A stretch of DNA of 64,000 nt from Macrostomum hystrix (lineage: Eukaryota > Platyhelminthes > Macrostomidae): NCBI GenBank assembly GCA_950097015.1, contig CATNEN010000038.1, forward strand, positions 21,886,001-21,950,000. Direction: 5' to 3'. Positions 1 through 14,903 of the stretch are shown in pieces. Positions within the stretch are counted from its first letter, which is position 1, and every line of letters starts with the position of its first letter. The notes beneath the pieces are model-generated. The model ran no database searches. It was not told where the DNA came from and saw only the letters and a program-made list of their open reading frames with translations. The position numbers were made by a program, and so were the translations under genes.

Positions 1-2105
1 CAGCCGTGCTCAGACCTGCTGTTTGGGGCTTAGCAGTCGTTTGTGTCGGAGTTCCTCCAGCCGTGCTCAGACCTGTTGTTTGGGGCTTAGCAGTCGTTTG
101 TGTCGGAGTTCCTCCAGCCGTGCTCAGACCTGTTGTTTGGGGCGGAGCAGTCGTTTGTGTCGGAGTTCCTCCAGCCGTGCTCGAAGCCATCGCTTGGGGC
201 GGAGCAGTCGTTTGTGGCAGTGTTCCTCCAGCCGTGCTCAGACCTGTTGTTTGGGGCGGAGCAGTCGTTTGTGGCAGTGTTCCTCCAGCCGTGCTCGAAG
301 CCATCGTTTGGGGCGAGTCAGTCGTTTGTGGCAGTGTTCCTCCAGCCGTGCTCAGACCTGTTGTTTGGGGCGGAGCAGTCGTTTGTGGCGAAGTTCCTGC
401 CGCCGTGCTCAGACCTGTTGTTTGGAGCTTAGCAGTCGTTTGTGTCGGAGTTCCTCCAGCCGTGCTCAGACCTGTTGTTTGGGGCGGAGCAGTCGTTTGT
501 GTCGGAGTTCCTCCAGCCGTGCTCGAAGCCATCGCTTGGGGCGGAGCAGTCGTTTGTGGCAGTGTTCCTCCAGCCGTGCTCAGACCTGTTGTTTGGGGCG
601 GAGCAGTCGTTTGTGGCAGTGTTCCTCCAGCCGTGCTCAGACCTGTTGTTTGGGGCTTAGCAGTCGTTTGTGTCGGAGTTCCTCCAGCCGTGCTCAGACC
701 TGTTGTTTGGGGCTTAGCAGTCGTTTGTGTCGGAGTTCCTCCAGCCGTGCTCAGACCTGTTGTTTGGGGCGGAGCAGTCGTTTGTGTCTGAGTTCCTCCA
801 GCCGTGCTCGAAGCCATCGCTTGGGGCGGAGCAGTCGTTTGTGGCAGTGTTCCTCCAGCCGTGCTCAGACCTGTTGTTTGGGGCGGAGCAGTCGTTTGTG
901 GCAGTGTTCCTCCAGCCGTGCTCAGACCTGTTGTTTGGGGCTTAGCAGTCGTTTGTGTCGGAGTTCCTCCAGCCGTGCTCAGACCTGTTGTTTGGGGCTT
1001 AGCAGTCGTTTGTGTCGGAGTTCCTCCAGCCGTGCTCAGACCTGTTGTTTGGGGCGGAGCAGTCGTTTGTGTCGGAGTTCCTCCAGCCGTGCTCGAAGCC
1101 ATCGCTTGGGGCGGAGCAGTCGTTTGTGGCAGTGTTCCTCCAGCCGTGCTCAGACCTGTTGTTTGGGGCGGAGCAGTCGTTTGTGGCAGTGTTCCTCCAG
1201 CCGTGCTCAGACCTGTTGTTTGGGGCTTAGCAGTCGTTTGTGTCGGAGTTCCTGCCGCCGTGCTCAGACCTGTTGTTTGGGGCTTAGCAGTCGTTTGTGT
1301 CTGAGTTCCTCCAGCCGTGCTCAGACCTGTTGTTTGGGGCGGAGCAGTCGTTTGTGTCGGAGTTCCTCCAGCCGTGCTCGAAGCCATCGCTTGGGGCGGA
1401 GCAGTCGCTTGTGGCAGTGTTCCTCCAGCCGTGCTCAGACCTGTTGTTTGGGGCGGAGCAGTCGTTTGTGGCAGTGTTCCTCCAGCCGTGCTCAGACCTG
1501 TTGTTTGGGGCGGAGCAGTCGTTTGTGTCGGAGTTCCTCCAGCCGTGCTCAGACCTGTTGTTTGGGGCTTAGCAGTCGTTTGTGTCGGAGTTCCTCCAGC
1601 CGTGCTCAGACCTGTTGTTTGGGGCGGAGCAGTCGTTTGTGTCGGAGTTCCTCCAGCCGTGCTCGAAGCCATCGCTTGGGGCGGAGCAGTCGTTTGTGGC
1701 AGTGTTCCTCCAGCCGTGCTTAGACCTGTTGTTTGGGGCTTAGCAGTCGTTTGTGTCGGAGTTCCTCCAGCCGTGCTCAGACCTGTTGTTTGGGGTGGAG
1801 CAGTCGCTTGTGGCAGTGTTCCTCCAGCCGTGCTCAGACCTGTTGTTTGGGGCGGAGCAGTCGTTTGTGGCAGTGTTCCTCCAGCCGTGCTTAGACCAGT
1901 TGTTTGGGGCGGAGCAGTCGTTTGTGGCAGTGTTCCTCCAGCCGTGCTCAGACCTGTTGTTTGGGGCGGAGCAGTCGTTTGTGGCAGTGTTCCTCCAGCC
2001 GTGCTCAGACCTGTTGTTTGGGGCGGAGCAGTCGTTTGTGGCAGTGTTCCTCCAGCCGTGCTCAGACCTGTTGTTTGGGGCGGAGCAGTCGATTGGGTCG
2101 GAGTT
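1..2105. repeat. 57-bp minisatellite with 5-unit (285-bp) higher-order repeat
   Basis: About 37 head-to-tail copies of a 57-bp unit, starting before the window and ending near 2105 where the last copy runs into unique sequence. Units differ at a few sites: some carry a TAG (gcttag), some cggag, and some a ctcgaagccatcgcttgg block in place of ctcagacctgttgtttgg. These variants recur every five units, so the segments at 442, 727, 1012 and 1297 are near copies 285 bp apart. Because 57 is divisible by three, every frame gives long open stretches (for example 23-1723), but frames are broken by variant-specific stops, there is no splice context and nothing resembles a protein family, so I read it as non-coding. 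Confidence 0.95.
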
Positions 2106-2159
2106 CCGAAAAACGGAGGAACGGCTCCGTGACCGGTTGTTTGGTGACTAATTGATTGC

Positions 2160-3058
2160 GTGGAAGCTTCTGTCGTAGATGTGAGGACCAGAGGTGCTAA
2201 AAGTTTTAATGGATATTGGTGCAATTAAAGGCTTTTACCACCTGTCGGATTTACAATCCTTCAATTCATAGTCTTGCGTTCCTTATGTACTTTCAGTCCC
2301 TTCAGCACCTCAGTTACAGCTAACCTTATTGATTGTCTGTGGCCTCATTATTTGCGTCTACCACTTCTAAATCTATGTACAAGACCTGTCCGTTACAGGT
2401 TGCTCTTAGCTTTTCTCCCCTCAAGCGCACCCAAGTTTTTTTCCACCAGCTTACCTTTGCTTCCCCTGTCAATAAATAAACTCTTTCTACTAAACTACTA
2501 ATTAGTTGATTGTCAAAGCGACACCACCTAATAAAGTTTTCAATGAGAACTGTTGCGATTATTTTGCTATATGTACTTGTAGTTGATGAAAGTGTGCAGA
2601 AAATGAAAAAAGCTTACTTTTTGTTAGCACAACGATAGCCGCAGATGTTAACAGCCACGTTGTGAGGGTCTTCATCGTAGTTATTATTTCCTTGCTTAGC
2701 TTTTTAACTGGTAAGCGACTAAATTTTCCCTGTGTATATGTTCTTGTTCTGTTGTTTGAGTCCGGCTATATATATCGCTTGACGATCGCCATGGAGACTG
2801 TCAAATCCATTGCAAAGGAGATAGAAATGAAATGAATAATTCGCTTTGGTCTTTGGCGTCAGTGCTGTCAGTGCAATTTTTAGCACATTGTGCCGTCTTA
2901 TTGTCTTGAATAGCTATTGGATGGCAACATTATGGCTATGCATCAGGCATCTTTACTAGCCCTGCTGGGTGAGAGCGTGTTCCAAGTAAGGTGGCCAACA
3001 CCTAGTTTTAAAAGCTGGAGTTTCGTTAGTTATTGAAAATAACTATAATTGAGGCTAA
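2160..3058. other. Intergenic, nothing recognised
   Basis: AT-rich unique sequence after the end of the 57-bp array. Only short frames (for example 2274-2501) without similarity to anything I know. No RNA gene or repeat is visible. Confidence 0.5.
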
Positions 3059-3250
3059 TTATTGAAACATTGAATTGTCTTCTATTGAAGCCCACGCGAT
3101 GGCAATCCACGTTGGGGCGCGTCCGGCCGTTTCCCCGGCGTCTGGAGCCCTGCATCGTGAGCAGCAGCGCCTCCTGCACCGGTTGAGGGCGGTAGGCCTC
3201 CGCAAGGATGGGGTAAAATACAGTATCCGCCTACGGAGGGTATCGCTAGG
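3059..3250 (-). mobile_element. 5'-truncated non-LTR retrotransposon tail (RT C-terminus remnant)
   Basis: On the minus strand the stretch near 3200-3100 translates to AEAYRPQPVQEALLLTMQ followed by an R-rich segment ending VDC. It aligns without gaps to the C-terminal end of the reverse transcriptase protein at 48327-49388 of this window (AESYCPQPVQEVLLLTLQ, then RRFVDC). Only the last 40-60 codons are present, so this is a strongly 5'-truncated copy of the same or a sister LINE family. It is not a gene: the plus-strand frame over the same bases is a shadow. Confidence 0.7.
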
Positions 3251-3429
3251 TGCAGTGTGGTTGCAGCCCTGCCCGCTGGTAGAGGGCTGCTTTAGAGACT
3301 GCATGCATCCATCCTGGACACTGGATGGGCACAGGACGGCCGAAGTAGGTGCACTTGCAGCGAGGTAGAATTTATAAATTCCGCAGGTACACTTCCCTGG
3401 TGATGGAAAACCCTTTAGGGGATGCATTT

Positions 3430-6040
3430 CAGCAATGGGAGAGCGGGAATGTGGGTTTCGTTTCTGCGTTCTCCACTATCTAATATGAAAAAAATTGATT
3501 TACACTCATGGTAACATCTGTGCCCAAGCCCACGTGATAAAATAAGATACATTTTGAGCCCATTTTCTCCAGGACTTCGCTCGCAAAAGGAAATTTGTGT
3601 TTGAATGCCTGTGTTATTTAAACTTTAAAGTTAAAAGTAAAAAAACTAATGTAGTATTTTTTATTGCAACACCACAATCATCAGAGATCGTTTGCTGTTG
3701 GAGAATCAAAACTGTAATTGCATAGGAATTAGCAGATGAACTATATAAAAGGCAATTAAGGCAAGGTTTTGCAAACAAATGATATCATTTATTTTTTTCA
3801 GCTACTAAGTTGGGAGACTGCGAGATCCAAGTACCATTTGGACCAAGATAGGCAGATACTACCCTGCCAATTTGCCGCATACAAATCGGAGTTCGTTGGC
3901 ATGTAATCGCGTGAAAAATGTTATGAAAATAAAACTTTTCCTTTACGTACAGGCTCATTTGAAAAGCTGCTTTCTTGCCAACCTCCGGACTTCTGAGATA
4001 ATTATGAACATCCTTGCTTATATATGAGACCCCAACTCTCTCTCCTTTGAGAAATTTTCGCATCAAGATAGAAAAACTGAGCAGTTACGTAAACACAGGT
4101 AATGCTTCTCAATAATTAACGTACGCAATGAAAGAAGCAAAGCAAATAAGAAAGCTCCTATTTTACTTTGCACCAGAATGGAAACCAGTTTCTTCTCAAC
4201 AAAACTGGCCTGTCAAAGTAAGAAAAATAATTAAACAACAACACACTTTGAATGAGCGTAAAGTATGATTCATTGTACTTTAATGTACAATGCCCCCAAT
4301 GCCCCCCGGTTGTCAATAGAAGCAGGTATTTACACATAGACACAGTCGCTATGTAATTACAGTGAGATAGATACAGATAGAGGTCCTTATGGCATGACCT
4401 TATGTCGCTGGACAATGACTCACAATACATTTAGTGAGGCACTATTACATTATTGTACAAAAGTGGCCGAGTGGGGCCGGGGTAGGGTAAAATGTCCTTC
4501 TAGGAAACTTTCTGGCCCCATTTTGCATTTGCTGCCAGATTTTGACTTCATTTTTTCATACATGTGATTGGATTAATATTGTTACAGCTACGAGCTCGTA
4601 AACTCAGAAGTGGAATGATGATTATACACTAAATTTGCCAATTGATAAGACAATTAGACAGTTGATAAGACATTTGATTAGACTTTGAATTTATACAGCA
4701 AATTATAAAATGGGCTACACAGGTGGATTGGAAGCTAATGACACATTATATGAATTAAAATGACTAATTAGAGAGTGGATTCGGCAGTAGAGTAGACGGT
4801 GAAGTAGACAAATACTAAAAGTAAGCCTCATTGATGTACATACGTATCTGAATTCTAGACTTTTTCGCTATTTTTACAGTGAGCCAAAGCTCCGCTCGGT
4901 CGGTTTTGTCTCTGTACCAACCGCGTGCGTACATTGAGTGTACATTCTCTCCTCGCCTCACGTGACTAGCCTCTTTGTTAGTTTTCAAGTACAGTCACCA
5001 GGACTAATTCAATTATGACCCAGAGCCTAATAGGAGTAGGAGGCACTGACGTCAGTTGTAATGTTTAGAAATTGAAAGGTTTTTCTAGCTTTGCGGCTCT
5101 TGGTTGAACTGCAAAGCTAGATGGTAGTGTTTACTCACGACGGCTCGCTATATGAGCTTTCAAAATTCCATTAATTATGTCATGCTCCAGCCTCCCTGCT
5201 TTGTGACTTTGGTAAGTTTTGTTCTGCAAAAACATTCGACATCTACCTTTCATCCAAAAGCGAGCTACGCAGGACACACCTGACAGCGCTATCTTGAAAC
5301 TGTGCACGGAGTGCAGCTCTCGTGACTTGAGCTCTTTCGGGCCAATGACCATTTAAGTCATCAAAGGTAGAAGACCTGATGCCCTGGTGGCAGCACTGTT
5401 ACCACCGGATGCCGCAAAGTTTAGCGGAACAGCTGGTACAATACTTTCCGTAATAGATAAAGCACTCATTGAATAGATGTTTAAACAATATGCCATGGTG
5501 AAGTAGTTTGGTCTTGCGTTTAACTATTTATATATATATGTATTGATAATATAGCTGTTTTAAAGCATAGACAATCATGTAAGAAAAAACGTAACAGAAC
5601 ATATATTGAATAAGTCGCACAGAATGAACAGAAATATTAGGTGGCAGTGCGTAAATAATGCTAGATAAATTCATTGCGCAAAGTTAAATCAATAAATACT
5701 TTTTTAGAATATAGACTTGTAAACTAAGCTAAAATTATTTATAAAACGCAGACAAGACTATTGTTAGTAGAGTGTGCATATTACTAAGAATACAAAGCAC
5801 AGCAACATATTTATTCCAAACTTTTAAAAAATTCTGAAAAAACGAAAGTTATTTATAAAGAGAACAAAAAAGAACAATAATTGCCACACTAATTATAATA
5901 AATTACCTATCTGTAAGCAATTTTATAAATTAGAAAATCCTAAAGAGGAAAGAATGTTTTGGAATATACAGAATAAATAAATTAACAGTAATTATATTAT
6001 ATATAAATACACCTATAACATACACTGCTTATATTCGTCT
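3430..6040. other. Gene-poor AT-rich stretch
   Basis: About 2.6 kb with no gene I can support. Frames at 3785-4066, 4158-4430 and 5131-5352 (minus) are short and lack recognisable domains or splice context. A perfect 10-bp inverted repeat (CTAGCTTTGC at 5085-5094, GCAAAGCTAG at 5111-5120) could form a hairpin. The region lies downstream of AMMECR1. Confidence 0.5.
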
Positions 6041-6078
6041 AGGTAGGACTTTTGCTCTTAAAGTTCTCTTTGATAGGC

Positions 6079-6440
6079 CTACCTAGACTAACACCCTCAT
6101 GTGATTGGCTTACTCAAATATTTGACCTGGACTAACACCCTCCTGTGATTGGCTGACTCTAATATTTGACCTGGACTAACACCCTCCTGTGATTGGCTGA
6201 CTCCAATATTTGACCTGGACTAACACCCTCATGTGATTGGCTGACTCAAATATTTGACCTGGACTAACACCCTCCTGTGATTGGCTGACTCCAATATTTG
6301 ACCTGGACTAACACCCTCCTGTGATTGGCTGACTCTAATATTTGACCTGGACTAACACCCTCCTGTGATTGGCTGACTCCAATATTTGACCTGGACTAAC
6401 ACCCTCCTGTGATTGGCTGACTCCAATATTTGACGTAGAC
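6079..6440. repeat. 44-bp minisatellite carrying CCAAT boxes
   Basis: Roughly eight copies of a 44-bp unit, each containing TGTGATTGGCTGA (reverse complement TCAGCCAATCACA), which fits the NF-Y/CCAAT consensus. The last copy, near 6430, is degenerate. The array lies just beyond the 3' end of AMMECR1 as transcribed on the minus strand. Confidence 0.9.
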
Positions 6441-6517
6441 GAACACCCTCCTGTGCTTGGCTGACTCCCCTCTCCTCAGGACTGACACTCGAGACCAGTG
6501 CGGAAGCAAGGAATTGT

Positions 6518-6523
6518 TTTATT
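6518..6523 (-). terminator. Candidate poly(A) signal of AMMECR1
   Basis: TTTATT on the plus strand, that is AATAAA on the minus strand, about 150 nt past the AMMECR1 stop. Position and sequence fit a polyadenylation signal; no transcript evidence is available. Confidence 0.5.
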
Positions 6524-6672
6524 AGAAAGTAGAATTTATACTTTATAGTGTGAAAAAAGCAAGCTTATTTAAAAAAACAAGCCGTAAAAAGAAATGGTCT
6601 TTAACAAGTAGAATTTCCTTTACGCAGCCGTAAAAGCAGCTCGTTCTCTGTTCCTATCCCAATGCCCATTGC

Positions 6673-9373
<2,701 letters not shown>

Positions 9374-10586
9374 ATATATAAATATACTATTTTACCTTTT
9401 AAATGAATAATATAGTATATGATACTTCGCAATGAGTGAGAATGATGCTCGACCGCAATAAATATACCTGTATATCGCTAGGAAAAATGCATACAATTAT
9501 TATATTTAATGTTAGCTCTTTGTATATTTTTTATATAAAACTATCATGAAGCAAGTGTGAAAGAGAGCTAAATCTGAAATAGCTTATCTAAGAAACGATA
9601 CAATAGCGCCAAAATAACCTGTCTGCCTAGTAAAAAACGTCCTTCAAAAAATTCAAAATTTCGCATATAAATCAGCTGTTTTTGTACAAAGCACGTAAAT
9701 TACGAGGATATGATAATACCTTAGCTTTTGTATTGCAAAATCTCATAGCACATAAAAATATTTATTGCTAAGATTACATTAAAACATGGAAAAGGTTTCT
9801 TTTCCTGTTCGTTCTGTTGGGACGATTAGATACAATATTCTATCGACAGCCTCTGATTTGAAGCGGATCCAAAGCTGTTCTTTTGATTAGAATAAATTAG
9901 ATCAAATTGTCATGTAAAAGACTTTGTAACGTTCGGTAGAGCAACAAGTTAGGAAAGTTAAACCAAAAGAACAGCTTTGTATCTGATTCCAGTCAAAAGT
10001 TGTCACTGTTTATATTTGAAAAAAGTGAAAATTCCCTATCTTCGTAGTGTATTTTTTCGCGAAAACCAGCCTTAATTTTTTTCTTAGAAACGTAGTTTTG
10101 TCCTTTTACTCATAGTGGTCCTTGACTCGGAGAAGCGTTGGACTGCATATGAGCGACGCTGGGGCGAACGACACCGCCAACGGACCGGATTTTGTTCGGT
10201 CGCTGGCTCTGCAACGCGCCATTTGACGCTGCCCTCGACTGTTGCGTTTGCGACTTTCGGGTTGTGTGCCTTATTCTTGTTGTTTCAAGAGGGTGATAAT
10301 TATTCAAAAGAGAGTAATTTCCTCCAAAAAATGCGGATGAATGAGCTCAAACTGTTTTAACAAATCTTACAAGTTCCCTTGCGGATGTCCCAAAGTTGTC
10401 TTAAGAAGTTTAAATGTCTTTATTTTACGCATGATCAGGAAGGAAAGTAGCTTAGGAGTAAAAGTAAATATCTTAACATGATTGATTCTGCTTTTTACAC
10501 TCATATTTTACTACCGAAATGAAGCATTGTGTTGCAACAAAAATCGGCTGTAAATGCTGTCTCAAAGCTTTATTCTTAAGTAATAA
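9374..10586. other. Intergenic between AMMECR1 and MRPL58
   Basis: Mostly AT-rich. A patch at about 10110-10270 is clearly GC-richer and exon-like, with a short ATG frame at 10149 (25 codons, MSDAGANDTANG start) and an 81-codon frame from a GTG at 10115, but neither matches anything I know. AATAAA for MRPL58 lies at its right edge. Confidence 0.45.
10569..10574 (-). terminator. Candidate poly(A) signal of MRPL58
   Basis: TTTATT on plus, AATAAA on minus, 13 nt after the MRPL58 stop codon. Confidence 0.55.
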
Positions 10587-11726
10587 TCATGCCCAGTCAT
10601 CAAAGCCACCTCGTCCTCTACCACGCGTCGCCTTATTCACTGATCGACTTCGTTTGTCCTTCAGCCGGCGCTCAGTGGCCAGCTCTCGACGACGTTTCAA
10701 CTTGGCCGCAGTTTCTGGCGAGAGTGGAGCCGCTGGACGCAGAGCAGCTTGAGCTTGGCGGACAAAGTCACGCAGTTTTTCCAGACAGTCGGCCTGGTTC
10801 AACACCTGACGGCGCGTGCGTTCCGAGGTGACGATTAGCCAGTCAGATTTGTTCATGCGACCAGCCTAAAATAAAAAAGCTCGTTATAAATGTACAAGTA
10901 ACTACATAGAACATATACATAACAGTAGGACTACCAAGCCATTTTGCCGCCCGTTTTTATACCAAGAGAAAAAGGAAATCACACCACACAGAATTTTTTG
11001 GCAGCGCTCGAATGCTAACAGTGATGACTGATTGGTTGACAGACTAGCTCGAGGGTGTCCGCTGGTTGAGCTGTGCCTAACAATATTTAGGCTTGATCCG
11101 TGAAATTGGAGAAATTCTCGTCAGGGTGTCCATAGTATCCTATTTCCACCTGTTGTAGACCTTGAAGGTCCAGCAAATCCGTCTAGAAAAAAGTAGGTGA
11201 CCACCGAAGACGGAGATGATGCAGGCACATTCAGGTGACATGCTGATCAATTTTGAAGGCCTGTCAGAGTGCTTATTTGTGCATAGGGTGGATACAATAC
11301 ACTAGCGCTTATTGAAAAAATGTGACATTCAGCCAGAACCATTGAATATCTCGACTGTCTTAAGAGCTGGCGACTTGATTATTGTTTCAGAAGATGCGCA
11401 ACAAAAAGTTGGCTGATGTTCTTGACTTTCAAGGCAGCAAAAATGGTGAGGGGGGAATTCACCCTTGGTATAGTTATACTGTCAATAAGTTTCTAATTAC
11501 TTAAAAACTCACCTGCATTAGTCTAATTTGAGCCTTAACCGGTTCAGAAATAAACGTCGCGCTGCCAATGTGCAACCGGACCTCAACTTTGCTCTGGGTC
11601 TTGTTCACGTGCTGGCCACCCGGTCCGCTGGAGTTCATGTGACTAATCCGCAGCTGGTCCATAGGAATCACACCGTCAAAGCTATCGTCACCGCCATCGC
11701 CGCTGGCCCGGCCGGCGCAATAGTTT
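10587..11726 (-). CDS. MRPL58: Mitoribosomal peptidyl-tRNA hydrolase ICT1/MRPL58, 5' end unresolved
   Basis: Two exons are clear on the minus strand: 11726-11513 and 10865-10587. They encode the class-I release-factor fold that hydrolyses peptidyl-tRNA on stalled mitochondrial ribosomes. The catalytic GGQ is present in NSSGPGGQHVNKTQSKVEVR, followed by SEPVKAQIRL, DWLIVTSERTRRQ, NQADCLEKLRDFV, and the basic C-terminal tail (KRRRELATERRLKDKRSR) that inserts into the mRNA channel in human ICT1. The intron joins in phase 0 (CAG|GCT). Exon 1 seems to begin at a good acceptor (tttgtttccatag, AG at 11728-11727) in phase 2, so an upstream exon with the start codon and mitochondrial presequence should exist; I could not place it. 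The first in-frame ATG in this exon (11662) would drop the presequence. Confidence 0.93.
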
Positions 11727-11729
11727 CTA

Positions 11730-13045
11730 TGGAAACAAAAACTGGCTACTGAGATAACAGAGAGCGAAGTCTTGGTCGTTATAGCGGTTCGCAAAGGAAG
11801 CGAGACCAATGATGAAACAGTGCCAGGCTGCGGGGTCGTTGCAATGTTTTATTATGACTCTGTTATACATTGTGTTGTTTATTTGTAGATTCTAAGCCTA
11901 GTCCTAGAATGAGCAGGAGTTCCGCCACTAAACTCTAGATTATTTATCGGTGCCTGTAAAATAGTTCGTAAGTTTGGACTGTTAAATTTTGGGAACCCAA
12001 TAGTTAAATAATGCTCTCGTCTGCTATTTTTAAAAAAAATTAAGTTCATGAAAGTAATTAGTCACATTGTAGATTTTCTCGCATTTTCGAGACGACAACA
12101 CAACAGATACAACTGTGCAGCTACATTGCAACAATACCTGTCAAGGTTTTAATCGATTTTAAACCTTTTATAAAAAAACGATACAAAACATGCTACTTGA
12201 ATACAATTAAGTTGCTGAAATAGTGAGATTAAATAGAAAAAAATAGTTAGTAAAAAAATAATTAAAATCGATAGGACAGTAGAAAAAATAGAACTAACTA
12301 TAAGAAGACGATTAGTTTTAACTAAAATCTGACAGCACATGTTGCATACTTCAGATGGAACAGCCATACAAACAAAAACTATGCAGCTAAGCAAAGACAC
12401 GATATGTACACGAAAAGCTAAATGGAAATTAGTAAAAATATTTATATAATGTAATAATTTAAGGAATGCACAACTGTGACTGAAGTGCTTACAGAGTAGC
12501 TAAGAATATTGTGGGAAGTATTGCACAACTATGTAGGAATCAGCACGTCGATGGCTTCAGATATGCCTTTAGTCTTTAATATTTGCTACTTGCAGTAGTG
12601 TACGAGGATAAAGTACGACAAAAACTTCCTGCATAAACAAACAAGGTTGGTCCCTGTTGCTTTTTTGCCTTTTACATAAAAAACTAGATTTTGAAACTCT
12701 TAATTGATAGTGCCAGACCAAACAGGGGTATTAAATTAAGGTCATGTATATGTAGGAAAAGTAAAGAATAATTATTTAGAACATGACCACGATAAAATTT
12801 CAGACTGTATGACACTATCCAGCAGTGCTGATTTGGAACATGATAATCATATAAATGATAAAAAGATAATAGAGGAATACACATGCAGATAATAGGAAAG
12901 TTAAACACGAAAAGCACAATTGTACGGCCTTGGCTAATTTGCAATCACTTTAACTATCATGATCAAAATAGTTTAGATGTTTATTAGACCAAGGAAAAAG
13001 GACTGCCTACTAAAAGTAGTTTGCAAGCAAAAAAATCTAACTCAA
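11730..13045. other. Intergenic between MRPL58 and the kazrin-like gene
   Basis: AT-rich; probably holds the missing first exon of MRPL58. Short frames (12149-12400, 12684-12944 minus) look like chance. TTTATT at 12978-12983 is a candidate AATAAA for the kazrin-like gene. Confidence 0.45.
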
Positions 13046-14869
13046 TCAGATCATGGTATCTCGATAAGGCGCCAATCGAACTGGTGACATTGCGCCCAGA
13101 CTAAGCCGACCATTATTGTTGCTGCTGCTGCCTTTTCTGCCTGAGCTACCATTGTTATTATTATTGTTGAATCGTCTGAGCACAACAGACGGCTGCTTAT
13201 GCTGACTAGGCTGCTGCTGCTGCTGCTGCTGCTGCTCAGAAGACGTTAGCGTTACAGAGCTCAAGTCCACTAGTTGCTCCTCGTCGCCGGATGAATTTAC
13301 ACAGTGAACAATTAGATGATTGTCATTGGCAAGGACTGCAAATGGAGCCGCAGAGTTGGGCAGACCGGACAACCTGCCTGAGCTGCCGCTTACAACTGAC
13401 GATCCGAGAACAATGTCATCTAACTCGTCTGGCCGCATCGCCAGACTCTCTCTAACTAATCGATCCATTTCAGCTAGCGCAGCTGACTGCTGCTGCTGCT
13501 GCTGTGGCAGGTGGTGGGGCTGATGCTTCAGAGCGTCAGCTAGCAGGCGCTGCCAGTCGGGGGACCAGACTAATAGCGCGCCGTGCAGGCCGGAGGTGTC
13601 GTCAGTGACGCCTTGGGAGTTTATTAGTTGACAGTTTGCACAGAATTAGATTAGACATTACTGCGCAACGTTTCTAAAGGCCATTGTGTACAGCTATTAA
13701 GCCCATGTACCTACGGTTATCGCCACAAACCTACTACCTAACTTGATGGCACCGACTGTACAGGAAATACAATAGCAATATTGCGCAAAAACACAATTTT
13801 TCCCTCGAGTTGAGATTCGAACTCATGACCTCTCGATCAAAAGTCCCAAACTGTAAACACAGGCTACAGAGCAGGTGAGTGGCAGAGCGGTAAACGCGTT
13901 TGAACCTGGCACTATGTCCCTGAGCTCGATTCCACGGCGAGGCCACATTTACTTGGGGCGCAGCCGCGGAGAGAAGGCTTGTTGTGCAACTTAGGCCATT
14001 GAATGCCAACCTCCAAGGCACAGTGAGGTGGACACTGCCTGACTATGAGAGTCAGGGCAGATGTAAAAAAAACTGTGAGCGTGAGCCTGCGTACGGCTGT
14101 TGTGCGTGTGTTCTAATGAGCCAGCGAAATGGGCAGAATTGCCTCCTCGCTGACTGTGTGTCTAGTTTTACCAAATGATGTGCCATTGCCCACAGTTTGG
14201 CTAAAGTAAAAATCACGTGACAGCTCGTCTATTCACGAGCCAATAGCAACATACATACTTAATCCTGCAGCCAATAGAAAGAGATAGGCAGTGTACTAAG
14301 CCATGCTTCTAGCGGACAACACTTACCAGGCTTTCCAGCCTGACAGCCAGCAGATGCAATCAACCACTGAGAGACATTGCTATTAGACCAGAACATTAGC
14401 GGCACAGCTGGCAATGCGCGGCATCGCAATCGGTCTAACGAGTCCCAATCGCAGTGCAATCGGCGCAGCAGATCAATGCCTAGTAACAAGCTGCGCCTGT
14501 GCCGCCTCCGACTAATGCCCAGCGACTGTTGCTGATCCAGCTTCAGTAGATCCCGCTTATCCTTCAACGCCAACAATCGTTGCAAATCAATGCCGCTAGT
14601 TAGAAAGGCCGGGCCTAATTGGCGCAATCCGAGCGACGGCAGGAAACGATCGGCTAGCCAGGCCGGCGAGCCCACAGACCACGGCGGCAGTAGGATGACC
14701 TCCGGACCTGCTAGGCCGACACTGTCGGGCGTACAGGTGGCTGCGGCTACGTTCAAATTGCCAAGGCTACGCTGCATCAGTGGTGCTGTCCCGTTGGCTT
14801 CCAGAGCGCAGCGAACCAGTTCAGTCTGGGTGGAGACAGTGCAAGCTGGATAGTCTGATAACAATGGCG

Positions 14870-14903
<34 letters not shown>

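Noticed and set aside
23-1723. 566-codon Cys/Ser/Arg-rich frame
   Set aside because: Equally long frames exist in the other phases, stops are set by unit variants, and no start/splice context or homologue is visible.
3059-3427. Minus-strand 122-codon frame rich in Cys/Arg
   Set aside because: It is a shadow; the reading that matches the LINE reverse transcriptase is in a different minus-strand frame.
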